The position numbers and the translations under genes were made by a program. DNA of 64,000 nucleotides, taken from Chrysaora quinquecirrha. Lineage: Eukaryota > Cnidaria > Scyphozoa > Semaeostomeae > Pelagiidae. Below the pieces are notes generated by a model. The model was not told the DNA's origin. It did not search any database and saw only the letters and a program-made list of their open reading frames with translations. Where the stretch lies: contig JACTAT010000006.1 of the NCBI GenBank assembly GCA_014526335.1, positions 1,144,501 through 1,208,500 on the forward strand. Direction: 5' to 3'. Numbering within the stretch: the stretch's first letter is position 1; the number at the start of each line of letters is the position of its first letter. Shown here one piece after another: positions 47,503 through 55,930 of the stretch.

Positions 47503-50500
47503 ACATACTTATTGATTAACTAGTTTCCTGACCAAGTAACTATGCAACTAACTAACAGGTAAACTAACTAATCAACTAACTAACTAACAAACTAACTTAC
47601 TAACGAACTATCTAGCTAACCAACTAGCTAGCTAACTTACTAACTAGCTAACTAGCTAACCAACCTACTAGCCAACCAATTAACTGACCAACGAGCTAAC
47701 CGACTAGTTAACTATTTAACTAAATAACTAACTAATCAACTAACTAACTAACAAACTAACTTACTAACGAACTATCTAGCTAACCAACTAGCTAGCTAAC
47801 TTACTAACTAGCTAACTAGCTAACCAAGCTACTAGCCAACCAATTAACTGACCAACGAGCTAACCGACTAGTTAACTATTTAACTAAATAACTAACTAAT
47901 CAACTAACTAACTAACAAACTAACTAACTAACGAACTATCTAGCTAACCAACTAGCTAGCTAACTTACTAACTAGCTAACTGGCTAACCAACCTACTAGC
48001 CAACCAATTAACTGACCAACAAACTAACCGACTAGCTAACTATTTAACTAAATAACTAACTAATCAACTAACTAGCTAACAAACTAACTTACTAACGAAC
48101 TAACTAGCTGACAAACTAGTGAGCTAACTAAACCAACCAACTAGCCAACCAACCAACCAACCAACTAACTAACTTACAAATAGACTAACTAATGAACTCA
48201 CTAATAAATCGACTAACTTATCAACTAAATAACTATCTAACTATTTAACTAACTAGCTAAATATGCAGTTAAGAAGTAACTTACTAGCTATACTTAATAA
48301 CCACCCTTGTATAGTGTATCAACAAGAGTGCGTATTAGCATCAGTGTGAATTTTTTGTTTCCTCGCTGAATGTTTCTTTCGACTTATTTTCCTGACTTTT
48401 TCTCGTAGGCCACTTCTAGATAAGAAGTCAAGGACGGTTGGGTCTTCAGGAATTCAAACAAGCTCCTCTGGTAAGCCAAGATTTTCAATATTGATTAGTG
48501 GGGGTGACAGCTATGATCAGTGTACCGGTGTACTGGCTTTTTTGCAATTGTACCTGATAGTATTCGTGACAATGTACCGGTGTGCCGTTTTTCACGTATG
48601 CGCATGTTATGGTTTTGACTTTTCAATTGTACCATGTACCGGATTGCGCTTGTGCCGTGCCCGGTCGATTTTTAACCTGCCGTGCAGCGTACCGGGTACT
48701 CTGTACCGGTGTACCAGGAAGTTGTCAATATAACAGGGCTTGATCTGCCTAATAATTCCCTGTTACTTCGAGTAGTAAGAGCGAAGAGCGAAGCTTGAGA
48801 GATGCGACTCGTATGATGAGAAAATTCTGCCTATGCCTAATCATAAATATTAACACCTAAGATTATATATATGCAACAGAAATGATATTGATTGTGCAAT
48901 AGAAATGAAATGATTGTGGGTTAGTGTCCTACTACAGTCTCTGAATTACTCTAAAGTTACAGACGTTTATTCCTGTTACAAATGGTGGAGAATCTGGAGT
49001 CTTTCTTGTGATTCTTACCTTCCTGTTACATCACCCCCTCCCGCCTACTGATTATGAATGAAAATAATATGTAATGTTTTGTTTTTTTACACTGCTTTGC
49101 TTTTTCTTTAGGTTTGAGTTTATTTCAATAGATCTGTTTATCTGTTTTATTTCACACCTGTGCAAAAACCCAAATTGTAATAAACTTTGATTAGTTTTAA
49201 GCAATAATAAACAATTTTCGATAAGATCGTAAAACATAAACAGACGCCCTCATCTTGATCTGTTTACCTTTAAAACATCTTTCCATCATTAAGGCGTTTC
49301 TTAAACATCATCCATGCTTTCTTATTGATTAACAAATTATGTTGTAGGTGTAATAACGAATATTCCTGTTGGCATGGTGACGGATCAGTTTGGCATGATT
49401 GGACTTCTAACATTCATACGGGCGGCAGAAACGGAACCGAATTTAGTCACACTAGCCCTCGGCAGGTACGAACGAGTTTTAGTTGTTCTATCCTAAACCA
49501 AGCACACCAATAGTGAGTTGTTATTATAACAAGCGTAACATCACCACTCCAACAATTCATTGATCGTATTTTCCTTTCTATTTCAAGTGACTTAACAACT
49601 CTCGGACTTAACCTGAACTCAACAGAGTGAGTATATCTTATTTTATTTTTTTTTAGTTTGAAACGCCAGTTTGAAAGTTTACTCTGTATAGCTCAACAAC
49701 ATCGTATAGTTCTACCTAATATTTCAGTACTTAAGCAGAACTAGGGTCAAGTTATATGGCAAAGCTGTGACACATTTCAATCCGTGAGCTGGTACATGAG
49801 ACAGAACCGCGTTCTTAACATTGGAATTTAGATCTATGATCTAAGAGCTTAGGGCTTAGAGGTCTTTGACTTTGACCGATGTGAGCTGGTCTTAGCTGGT
49901 ATTGCCTAAGCTTAGCTCATATTAGCTTATCTTTGCTTACCTTAGCTGATTTTGACTTATCTTAGCTGATCTTGGCTTATCTTAGCTGATCTTGGGTTAT
50001 CTTAACTTATCTTGGCTTGTCTTAGCTGATCTTGTCTAATCTTAGCTGATCTTTGCTTTTCATAGCTGATCTTGGTTTATCTTACCTGATGTTTGCTCAT
50101 CTAAACTGGTCTTGAATGATCTTGGCTTATCTTAGCTTATCTTGGCTTGAATTAGCTGATCTTCGCTTATCTCAGCTGATCTTGGCTTATCTTAGCTGAT
50201 CTTGGCTTCTCTTAGCTGATTTCGGCTTATCTTAGGTGATCTTGGTTTATCTTAGCTGATGTTAGCTAATCTAAACTAGTCTTGACTGAATTTGGCTTGT
50301 CTTGGCTGATCTTGGCTTTTCTTAGCTGATCTTGGCTTCTCTTACCTGATGTTACCTAATCTAAACTGATCTTAACTGATCTTTGCTTATTTTGGTTTAT
50401 CTGATCTGATCTTACCTTACCTTAGCTACTATATGCTGATCTTAGCGGATCTCAACTGTTCTTTGCTTATCCTGGCTAATCTTTCCTAAACTAATCTAAT

Positions 50501-53500
50501 GTGGTAAGAGTGAATATTTTTTTAGTTTAGAATGTCCTTTAAGATAGCAGAATGGGCTAGGTCCTTCCCTCTAAAGCTGCAAATTAACTGTACTGTTTTT
50601 AACTTTTTGTATTTTATCGAACTTTTTGAAAATCAAGTTCGTTTGTTTCCAGGAGTCTGTACCACACGTTTGGTTCACCTTTCTCGGATACTACTTGTCG
50701 TCCACACGAAATTGGTAAGAATTTTTGGTAGATATTAATCTCTTTGCTCTTAAATCATTTTGGACTTACTATACTCAAAAGCTTTTTTTCGTTTGACCAT
50801 AGTCATTATGGCCTTATATTGTCTGACACTCCTCAGAGTATAAACGCCAGAAACGGACCAGAACAAGGGACTAGGGGCGAATTTGTACCCTTATGCGGAT
50901 CGAAGTGAATCAATCAGAAAGTGAAACTGTATCGATATTGTGTTTTCAACGCCAATAAGCTTGCAATCCTGCTGTACTCCCTGGTCCCAAATTGTAGAGG
51001 AGCTTGAATAGTCAGTGGTTTGGAATCTGTCAAAACCAAAAAGCCGGTTCTGTGTAGACAGAAAGAGCTCGTTTTCTCACTTGGACTCTTCAATTAATTT
51101 TCATTGCTCTTCCCGCTGAAAGCTGATTGGTGTTAAAACACAATGCGAGTTCAGCTTTTTTCTAATTGGTGCATTTCGAGTCGCATCTGGGTATAAATTC
51201 CGCCTTAAGTTTATTGTTTCGGTCTGTTTCTGACGTTCGTACTCTGGGGAGTGTCAGACGAAAAAAGCTTTTAAGTAGGCCCGAAAATGTTTCTCAAAAA
51301 CTCAACAACTAGCCACTGGTTTGGAAAATATCTAAAAGTTTAGTTTAGGAAGATGGAATAGAGGGTATTAAAAAAATATCGGATTTCTAATTGTACGAAT
51401 ATGAAGTTAAAAAACACAAAAATTTGAAGAATTCACATTTCAAAAAGACAACCCAATAGGAACGTCAACAAAAATGAATACTATTCCAATTTCTATATTT
51501 GAAATGTTTTGTGAATTTTCTAACTATTTTTAAGGAAACATGAGGATTTGACCTGTATGTAATAACATTGTGAATTAAGTCTGGGGCATTTTTTACTTGG
51601 TATTATCATTCTTCACCGTTTTATGCTCTTATTCCGTGTTTTATCCTCCTTTAGATTACCATGTTCCACCTGAATATCTAGTGAATACATGCATACGAGA
51701 TAGACTGGCACCCATTCGACTCAGCCGCTATTGTGAAGATCTACTTTTTTACCTGTATTATACAAATTGTGGTGATATTTTGCAACTGGCAGCGGCAGCT
51801 GAATTGTAAGTATTTTTGTTCTGTTAATTCCCTTCAGTCGTTCTCATTATTAAGGCACTGTTTACTCAAATAGGGTTCACGTGCGCTTTAAAAGGGTACG
51901 GTTTGGACAGGAATCGTTTGGATAGGATTGGTTTACATAGGAAGGGCTTTCATGGAAAAGATTTACATAAGAAGGTTTTACATAGGAACAGTTTACATGG
52001 GAACAATTTGCAAAGAAATGGTTTATCTAGAAGGGTTTACATAAGAATGGTTTACATGAAAACGTTTGCAGAACGGTTTACGTAGAGGAGCAGTTCATGA
52101 AGGAACGGTTTACAAAGGAATGGTGTACATAGGAACAGTTTACAATGGAACAGTGTACATAGGAACAGTTTGCAAGGGAACGGTTAATATAGGAACGGTT
52201 TAAAAAGGAACGGTTTCGATAGGAACGGTTTACATAGGATAGACTTTCATAGGAACCGTTAACAGAAGAACGGTTTGGATAGTAACGGTTTAAATAGGAA
52301 CGGTTTGCAAAGGAAATCTTTAAGAACCGTTTATATAGGAACCGTTTAGAGAGGACGGTTTAGATAGGAACCATTTACGTAAGAACGGTTAACATAGGAA
52401 CGGTTCACAGAGGAACAGTTTGGAAAGAAGCGGTTTATACAAGTACGGTCTACCATACATAGCAACGGTGTACATAGAAATGGTTTACATTGGAGCGGTT
52501 TACGCAGGAACGGTTTGCAATGGAACTAAGCTCAAACGACCAAACATTGTTTTTCAAACATTTATAATTTTCCTCTAAGCAAAATGTTTTACCGTTTGAC
52601 CACGTCGCAAAACAATGCTTGTCACATGTTTTTGCCTTCGTCAAGTGAAAAATGTTTTGGAACTTTTTAAGAACCATTGTGCAACGAATTCTGTTTATTG
52701 ATGTTTGTAGGGCAATGTTTTGTGACGTGGCCAAAGTTTCAAACATTGTAATTCGAATGTTTGACAAACGATGTTTGATCGTTTAGCTAGGGCCTAACTA
52801 AGCAAGCATCCTTCTGAATATATTAAATGATGCTTTGAAAGACTTAATTGCTGCGGAGCAACGCGAAGCGTCTGCGTAGCAGTATTATATTCTTGAAGAA
52901 ACTGGAAATTCGTAAACTTGTGTGTGTGGGTTTGCGGCACTGTTGCTGCGGTTGTTGTCTGTCCGTTTCTTTGCTGCGAACAACAAAATGGCGTCAATGT
53001 AGAGGCAAAGAGGCGAGTTCGAAGCGAAGCAAGATTAAAGTGAGAGAATATTTAACATCAACCAGCAAGGAAAATAAAGCTATATCCAAAGTCAAACGTC
53101 CAATCATTATTTATTTCATTGATGAGAATCTTAGATGTACCCGTTGCTTCGAATACACAAACTACAGTAGGTACAAAAAAGCCAAAGTTTCAGCATAAGG
53201 TCTATAGACCTAGCTTATGTGACATTCAACAACGCTTAATGAGTACGTGAAGCATAAGCTGAATATTATCTATAATTCCTCTGAAATTCTCCAGAAACGT
53301 GCAACAGTTACAAAAAAGATTTATTGTCGTTCATAACGTCATTAAGATGTGGCTTTTCTTAATAGGAGGACCAGTATTCTGTTCATCTGACATCCCACTA
53401 GAAATTAAGCTAAACCGCTAACCATTTTTGACCAATATTAATATTGATAATCAGATATAACTGGAGTTTAGTGGCCCACAAAAGATTATACTGTCGCTCT

Positions 53501-55165
53501 AAAATGCGATATGTCCTCATTTAAAATGTTATTGCTTTTAAATACTGTGACATGCTTGAACCTAGTGGTACAGCTTTTTCTTAACACGAGGTTTTGCCTT
53601 TTAAGCCCTGGAAATATCAAACATTGTTTGTCAAAGATTTGAGATTTGCTTGTGAAGCGAAATCTTTTACTTTTGGCCACGTCACAAAACATTGCTCTTC
53701 AAACATTTTGCTTGCGTCAAGCAAGGATTACAAACTGATTAAACTGTTTCCAAAACATCGCTTGACAAATTTTGCTCATTATTGCTTGTAAAGCAATGTT
53801 TTGTTACGTTCATTTGGACACATCGCAAAACATTCTCTTTAAACTTTTTTTGTTTGCGTGAAGCAAAGATTGCAAATTGGTTGAACTGTTTCAAAAACAA
53901 CAAATTTTGTTTATTTTTTGCTTGTAAAGCAATGTTTTGTGACGTCGCCGAACGTTCATTTGGATAAGTCGCAAAGCTTTGCTCTTGGAACATTTTTGCT
54001 TGCGTCAAGTAAGGATTACAAACTGATTAAACTGTTTCAAAAACATCGCTTAACAAATTTCGCTTTTTTGCTTGTAAATCAATGTTTTGTGACGTGGTCA
54101 AACGTCCAATTATTGCTTGATAAGCAAATTCAAATTTTGGACCAACAATGTTTGATCGTTTGGCCAGGGTCTAAAGCAATGTCTCCTTAAGTGGCCAAAC
54201 CTTTAAACATTACTTGATAAGCAAATTCAAATTTTGGACCAACAATGTTTGATCGTTTGGCCAGGGTCTAAAGCAATGTCTCCTTAAGTGGCCAAACCTT
54301 TAAACATTACTTGATAAGCAAATTCAAATTTTGGACCAACAATGTTTGATCTTTTGGCCAGGGTCTAAAGCAATGTCTCCTTAAGTGGCCAAACCTTTAA
54401 ACATTACTTGATAAGCGAATTCAAATTTTGGACCAACAATGTTTGATCGTTTGGCCAGGATCTAAAGCAATGTCTCCTTAAGTGGCCAAACCTTTAAACA
54501 TTACTTGATAAGCGAATTCAAATTTTGGACCAACAATGTTTGATTGTTTGGCCAGGATCTAAAGCAATGTCTCCTTAAGTGGCCAAACCTTTAAACATTA
54601 CTTGATAAGCGAATTCAAATTTTGGACCAACAATGTTTGATCGTTTGGCCAGGGTCTATGGCAATGTTTTCTGAAGTGGCCAAACGTCCAAACATTGCTA
54701 GACTTGCCCCAAGTCTATTTCTTAATATCCTTCTCCAAAGGTCCACCATCCCGTGGAAACACAGAAGAGTTCTCTCGCACTCTCCTTTGTTTCCACGAAA
54801 TGGTGGACCTTTGGAGAAGGACTGTGAGAAATAGACTTGGAGCAAGTCTAAAACATTGCTTGATAAGCAAATTTCAGATGTTTGATAAACAATGATTGGT
54901 TGGCCAGAACCTTAATGCTCTTTACTCTTGTTGTAGATTCACACGGGATTGGAGATACCATAAAGAAGAGAGAGTATGGATAACAAGAGCACCTGGAATG
55001 GACCCACAGCTAAAAACCAGCACTTATGAGCGAGGTACCTATTACTGTTTTGACCATCAAAGTTGGCGGAAAGTTGCCAAGGAGTTTCACGTTGAATATG
55101 ACAAACTGGAAGATAAGCCAACATTAGGCCTACAACAACAACAACATCAGCAAAGCGTAGCTTAA
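29552..55165 (+). CDS. CNOT2: CCR4-NOT transcription complex subunit 2
   Basis: There are 24 coding exons: 29552-29598, 30414-30457, 30878-31032, 31247-31292, 31961-32005, 32606-32647, 33070-33129, 34364-34434, 36070-36209, 38475-38618, 39509-39634, 40666-40738, 41357-41447, 42378-42527, 43764-43796, 44987-45112, 46079-46114, 47188-47245, 48409-48470, 49348-49465, 49588-49626, 50653-50714, 51655-51805, 54937-55165 (TAA). They sum to 2148 nt, 715 residues, all GT-AG and in frame. Exon 1 begins at 29511 after CTTTTTTCAG, so upstream UTR exons exist. The N-terminal half is Ser/Gly/Gln-rich and disordered, with a Q-rich run in exon 11. Two FPAL motifs (DFDLDFPALAN-like, and IQNEDFPALPGSS) match vertebrate CNOT2. 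The C-terminal NOT box starts near residue 517 (MVTDQFGMIGLLTFIRAAET, SDLTTLGLNLNS, DWRYHKEERVWITRAPGM). By family knowledge it pairs with CNOT3 on the CNOT1 scaffold in mRNA deadenylation. It is longer than the human protein of 540 residues. Exons 15, 17 and 18 are short; exon 18 is needed to keep phase, while exon 17 (phase 1-1) could be skipped. Confidence 0.93.
29689..29870 (-). mobile_element. SINE family A copy in CNOT2 intron 1
   Basis: Shares AGTAGGTTAACTAATTGAGA, CTGTGACGCTACCATGGCTG and the GTCAGCTGGATTACACCATG tail with other copies. Confidence 0.75.
31385..31605. repeat. GC-rich AGTACGG minisatellite
   Basis: Irregular repeats of CAGTACGG, GATGTGCAGTACGG and GCGGGTATTAAGTACGG in CNOT2 intron 4. 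They resemble the CAGTACAG words at 28912. The reverse ORFs at 31417 and 31443 come from this array. Confidence 0.65.
32223..32572. mobile_element. Mutator-like foldback MITE with about 10-bp target duplication
   Basis: Arms of about 50 bp: ACGCTCCTTTGCAGCGTCTC on the left, GACACTGCAAAGGAGCGT on the right. CCCAAGCGTC stands directly on both sides (32213-32222 and 32573-32582). Long arms plus a 9-10 bp duplication fit a MULE-type element. It ends 33 bp before CNOT2 exon 6. Confidence 0.75.
32678..32835. mobile_element. Partial foldback, TTTATAAGAAAC subtype
   Basis: TTTTTTATAAGAAACTCTCC, ATAAGAAACTCTGC and a closing AAGTTCCTTATAAGAAATGA resemble the GAAAC subtype at 59321. The ACACG ends are lacking. 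Confidence 0.5.
32860..33004. mobile_element. Foldback MITE, TAGACTTATTAC family
   Basis: TAGACTTATTACCTGAGTCC and CAGTTATCGCTCATG on the left; TTAGCGATAGCTAC and AGCGAGTCTTA on the right. In CNOT2 intron 6. Confidence 0.65.
33189..33794. mobile_element. Mariner-type MITE with TA target duplication
   Basis: The 606-bp element has inverted ends CAGGGTGGCCCAAAAAAAGG and TTTTTTGGGCCACCCTG, flanked by TA (33187-33188 and 33795-33796). The CAGGGTGGCCC terminus is typical of mariner-family transposons. Only small ORFs inside, so it cannot move itself. Confidence 0.85.
33850..34160. mobile_element. MITE, ACCCACCCA family, inverted copy
   Basis: TGGTGGGTTTTGGGCGC and AATTCTCTAAACATTGGTA are the reverse of the right end of the 21664 copy. 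GGGCGGCACATCCCCAT closes it. Confidence 0.65.
34525..35005. mobile_element. Foldback element with arms of about 97 bp
   Basis: Left 34525-34622 (AATAGACCTTTTCAGAGAGA, CTGGAAAATGGTAGCGG) and right 34908-35005 (ACCATTTTCCAGAAAAATG, TTGAAAAGGTCTATT) are complementary. The 111-residue reverse ORF at 34344-34679 overlaps its left arm and is not a gene. Confidence 0.85.
35173..35259 (-). mobile_element. SINE family A copy, truncated
   Basis: Only the distal half (AATGGCGTATTTGGCGCCAG, AGTAGGTTAACTAATCGAGA, CCTGGCTGTGATC) is present. The tRNA-like head is missing. Confidence 0.65.
35827..35960 (-). mobile_element. SINE family A copy
   Basis: Has GTGTATTGAGCGCCAGTCGC, and the tail CACGAGCCAGCTTGATTAGG-CCACGACACCACAGCACC, with an internal deletion. 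Confidence 0.65.
37032..37418. mobile_element. Foldback MITE, ACACGC family (AAGGAAC subtype)
   Basis: ACACGCTTTTTTTATAAAGA to TTATAAAAAAAAAGCGTG, with the TAAGACCACTGTATGTG core. In CNOT2 intron 9. Confidence 0.75.
38310..38461. mobile_element. Foldback MITE fragment ending at the exon 10 splice acceptor
   Basis: The right third of an ACACGC-family copy: CATTCAACATTGAAAAGTTC, TTTCGGGCCTTCTACATATA and TTATAAAAAAAGCGTGTA. It stops 13 bp before the AG of CNOT2 exon 10, so it contributes the region where a branch point would lie. Confidence 0.75.
38774..39297. mobile_element. Foldback MITE, ACACGCA..TTATAAGC subtype
   Basis: ACACGCAGTTTTTTTATAAG on the left, CTTATTAAAAAAAACTGCGT on the right. 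Inside, the repeated word is GTTGCTTA (AGTTGCTTAGTTGTTGCTTA). Confidence 0.7.
40374..40500 (+). mobile_element. SINE family C fragment, headless
   Basis: ACGTAAAAAAGACCCTTTGG, CAGTGAAGAGGTTGGCCTGG and CGTTGATATTCCAAAATTA correspond to the body of the 16190 SINE in opposite orientation. The tRNA-like head is not present. Confidence 0.6.
40797..41090. mobile_element. Foldback element, CAAACGATCAAACATT family
   Basis: GTCCTTGCCAAAAGATCAAG to AACAATGTTTTGTCGTTTGG, with GCGATGTGGCCAAACG in the middle. In CNOT2 intron 12; a shorter piece is at 40270-40345. Confidence 0.6.
41452..42235. repeat. CTTAGTCCTTA minisatellite interrupted by a MITE
   Basis: Irregular 12-15 bp units of CTTAGTCCTT run from just after the exon 13 donor to 41788 and resume at 42162-42235. 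Both flanks of the inserted element (41789-42161) carry the same units. Confidence 0.85.
41789..42161. mobile_element. Foldback MITE, TAGACTTATTAC family, full copy
   Basis: TAGACTTATTACCTGAGTCG, TAGTTATCGCT on the left; AGCGATAACTGGGACTCAAG, TAATAAGTCTA on the right. 373 bp. The best-preserved copy of the family in the window. Confidence 0.85.
42899..43662. mobile_element. MITE with GGCCCCGTTTACAC ends and a nested insertion
   Basis: The left end AGGCCCCGTTTACACC is matched by GTGTAAACGGGGTCTTA. Internal GGTATGAAATGAATACG words are answered by CGTATTCATGTCA. The stretch 43266-43646 is a second element inserted near its right end. Confidence 0.75.
43266..43646. mobile_element. Nested foldback MITE, ACACGC..TTATAAGGAAGT subtype
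   Basis: ACACGCATTTTTTTATAAGG and CCTTATAAAAGAAAATGCGT. The repeated word inside is ATTCCTTA (AAATTCCTTAACTG, CAATTCCTTAACTT). Interrupts the GGCCCCGTTTACAC element. Confidence 0.8.
43925..44986. other. CNOT2 intron 15, one SINE A remnant
   Basis: Only a decayed family A SINE (GGTAGCGTCACAGCCAGGTC-GAGGTGTTAG at 44461, then GACCACGATGCAACAGCACC at 44554) was recognised, in plus orientation. The rest is plain AT-rich intron. Confidence 0.5.
45113..45780. repeat. Tandem repeat, units of about 185-191 bp, CTGTCCCAAAAACATCC
   Basis: The landmark CATCCCGTCTATTAAAAACT recurs at 45326 and 45511, and as CATCCTGTCTTTATTGGCTA at 45702. Each unit holds TGTCATGTGC-like, ACACGTGAAACA and CCCAAAAACAT words. 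The array starts right after the exon 16 donor. Small ORFs in it are not genes. Confidence 0.8.
46305..46437. mobile_element. Foldback MITE, TAGACTTATTAC family, diverged
   Basis: ACTTACTACATGAGTCGTAG on the left, CTACGACTTCTGTAGTGAGT on the right. About 130 bp, in CNOT2 intron 17. Confidence 0.65.
46472..47036. mobile_element. Foldback MITE, ACACGC family, diverged long copy
   Basis: TTTTATAAAGAACCTATCTC, AGGTTCCTTACAAAGTTCC and a closing TTTATGAAAAAAGCGTGCAG. Same AAGGAAC word; the left ACACGC is lost. Confidence 0.6.
47430..48275. repeat. AACT tetranucleotide array with 164-bp higher-order unit
   Basis: Degenerate AACT/AGCT repeats over 840 bp in CNOT2 intron 18. The landmark CGACTAG-TAACTATTTAAC recurs at 47701, 47865 and 48029, exactly 164 bp apart, so the short repeat is organised in larger units. 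Confidence 0.9.
48500..48720. repeat. GTACCGGTGTAC-rich stretch
   Basis: GTACCGGTGTAC, GTACCGGTGTGCC, GTACCGGATT and CTGTACCGGTGTACCAGG recur within 220 bp. An 80-residue ORF (48491-48733) is spurious. Confidence 0.5.
49875..50515. repeat. CTTATCTTAGCTGATCTTGG minisatellite
   Basis: About 30 irregular copies of a 20-bp unit, CTTATCTTAGCTGATCTTGG, fill most of the intron between CNOT2 exons 21 and 22. Confidence 0.9.
50783..51272. mobile_element. Foldback element, GCTTTTTTCGTCTGACACTC family
   Basis: The left end AAAAGCTTTTTTTCGTTTGA, then GTCTGACACTCCTCAGAGTA, is answered by ACTCTGGGGAGTGTCAGACG and AAAAAAGCTTTT. Related internal text is at 37560-37850 and 42690-42900 (CAAAACCAAAA-GGCTGGTTC, GTGTAGACAGA). 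Confidence 0.75.
51893..52530. repeat. AGGAACGGTTTACAT minisatellite
   Basis: About 40 irregular copies of a 15-16 bp unit AGGAACGGTTTACAT in the last CNOT2 intron. The 60-residue ORF (51903) arises from it. Confidence 0.9.
52523..52795. mobile_element. Foldback element, CAAACGATCAAACATT family
   Basis: CAAACGACCAAACATTGTTT to GATGTTTGATCGTTTAGCTA, with TTTTGTGACGTGGCCAAAG inside. Confidence 0.65.
52796..53589. other. Intron sequence without recognised features
   Basis: CNOT2 last intron. A 116-residue plus ORF (52848-53198) is Cys/Lys-rich with no family motif, and no splice or start signals favour it. Confidence 0.4.
53590..54107. mobile_element. Multiple CAAACGATCAAACATT-family fragments
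   Basis: Several partial units in a row, each with CTTGTAAAGCAATGTTTTGT and TTGCTTGCGTCAAG-AAGGATTACAAACTG words. They lead into the 97-bp tandem array. Confidence 0.65.
54108..54656. repeat. 97-bp tandem repeat derived from a foldback element
   Basis: CTAAAGCAATGTCTCCTTAA recurs at 54171, 54268, 54365, 54462 and 54559, each 97 bp apart, and a variant (CTATGGCAATG) at 54656. Units are nearly identical and contain AACAATGTTTGATCGTTTGG, the terminal word of the foldback family. Confidence 0.95.
54699..54850. mobile_element. 152-bp hairpin element nested in the foldback array
   Basis: TAGACTTGCCCCAAGTCTAT and CTTCTCCAAAGGTCCACCAT are answered by ATGGTGGACCTTTGGAGAAG and ATAGACTTGGAGCAAGTCTA. 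The arms are about 60 bp. Overlapping ORFs on both strands are arm-derived. It ends 86 bp before the last CNOT2 exon. Confidence 0.9.
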
Positions 55166-55329
55166 ATAACAAAACCCTCTTTATTATGAATAATACAAAG
55201 TTGTAAATTATGTCAGAATAAGATTGTGGTCCTTGAATTAAATTTGCTATTATATTTTATATTTTGTTTCTCTTTAATTTGTTATGTCTCTATTCCATTT
55301 CTTCTCTTTCCCAACATTTTTCGCTTCTC

Positions 55330-55930
55330 TGTTAAAGCGGAACACGGATTGATGGTTACAGTAGCCTAAAAACCTTAGCTGGACTTTATAATGCCACTTT
55401 TAAGGGGATGGAGTACGCTCTGGTTTCACCACAAGAGCAACAGAGGCCCAAGTTACGATTTGCCGGCATGCGTCACATCTTGAGTTTTGTACCGGACAGG
55501 GCGTTCAGTTACACCATGACGACTTAATCCGGTACAAGACGCTCCGCTAATTGTCCTTGTACTTGGTAGAGCTTTCGGTTAAATTATAGCAACTCAATCC
55601 GGTTTAAGGCAATCCGCTTATAATCTTCAAAATCATTGCGCTCTGGAGGTGAAATCAAGACGAGACGCGGCGACACGGTGCAATCGTGCCAATCCGATAT
55701 TATGACGCCCCGAAGCCTTGCTTTCATTTTGTTTCTCAAAAGAAATGGAAGCGAATCTACCAAGGAGCTGCCGTAGCGTCTCGGTGTAACTGCAATGATG
55801 GCGAGTAAGACCATGGCGCTGCGCTCGGGTAGCTATAACTGCACTGCTGGGCGAAACCTCATGACGGCACGAAAGTCAAAACGCGGCGACATTATTCCGG
55901 CGTACTGTAGCGAGCCCAGGTAGCGTAGAT
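55330..55930. other. CpG-rich intergenic block with imperfect repeats
   Basis: Between CNOT2 and TEAD the DNA turns CpG-rich for about 600 bp. Two imperfect copies, near 55504 and 55575, share the order TTCAGTTA/TTCGGTTA, ACTTAATCCGGT/ACTCAATCCGGT and CTCCGCT/ATCCGCT. CGCGGCGACA occurs twice (55676 and 55881). No exon recognised; it could be a regulatory island or a GC-rich mobile element. Confidence 0.45.

Noticed and set aside
52848..53198. 116-residue Cys/Lys-rich ORF in the last CNOT2 intron
   Set aside because: No family motif; composition is that of random AT/GC-mixed intron text.
54108..54656. CRISPR-like regular repeat array
   Set aside because: The whole 97-bp unit repeats with no unique spacers, and the host genome is animal; it is a tandem satellite.
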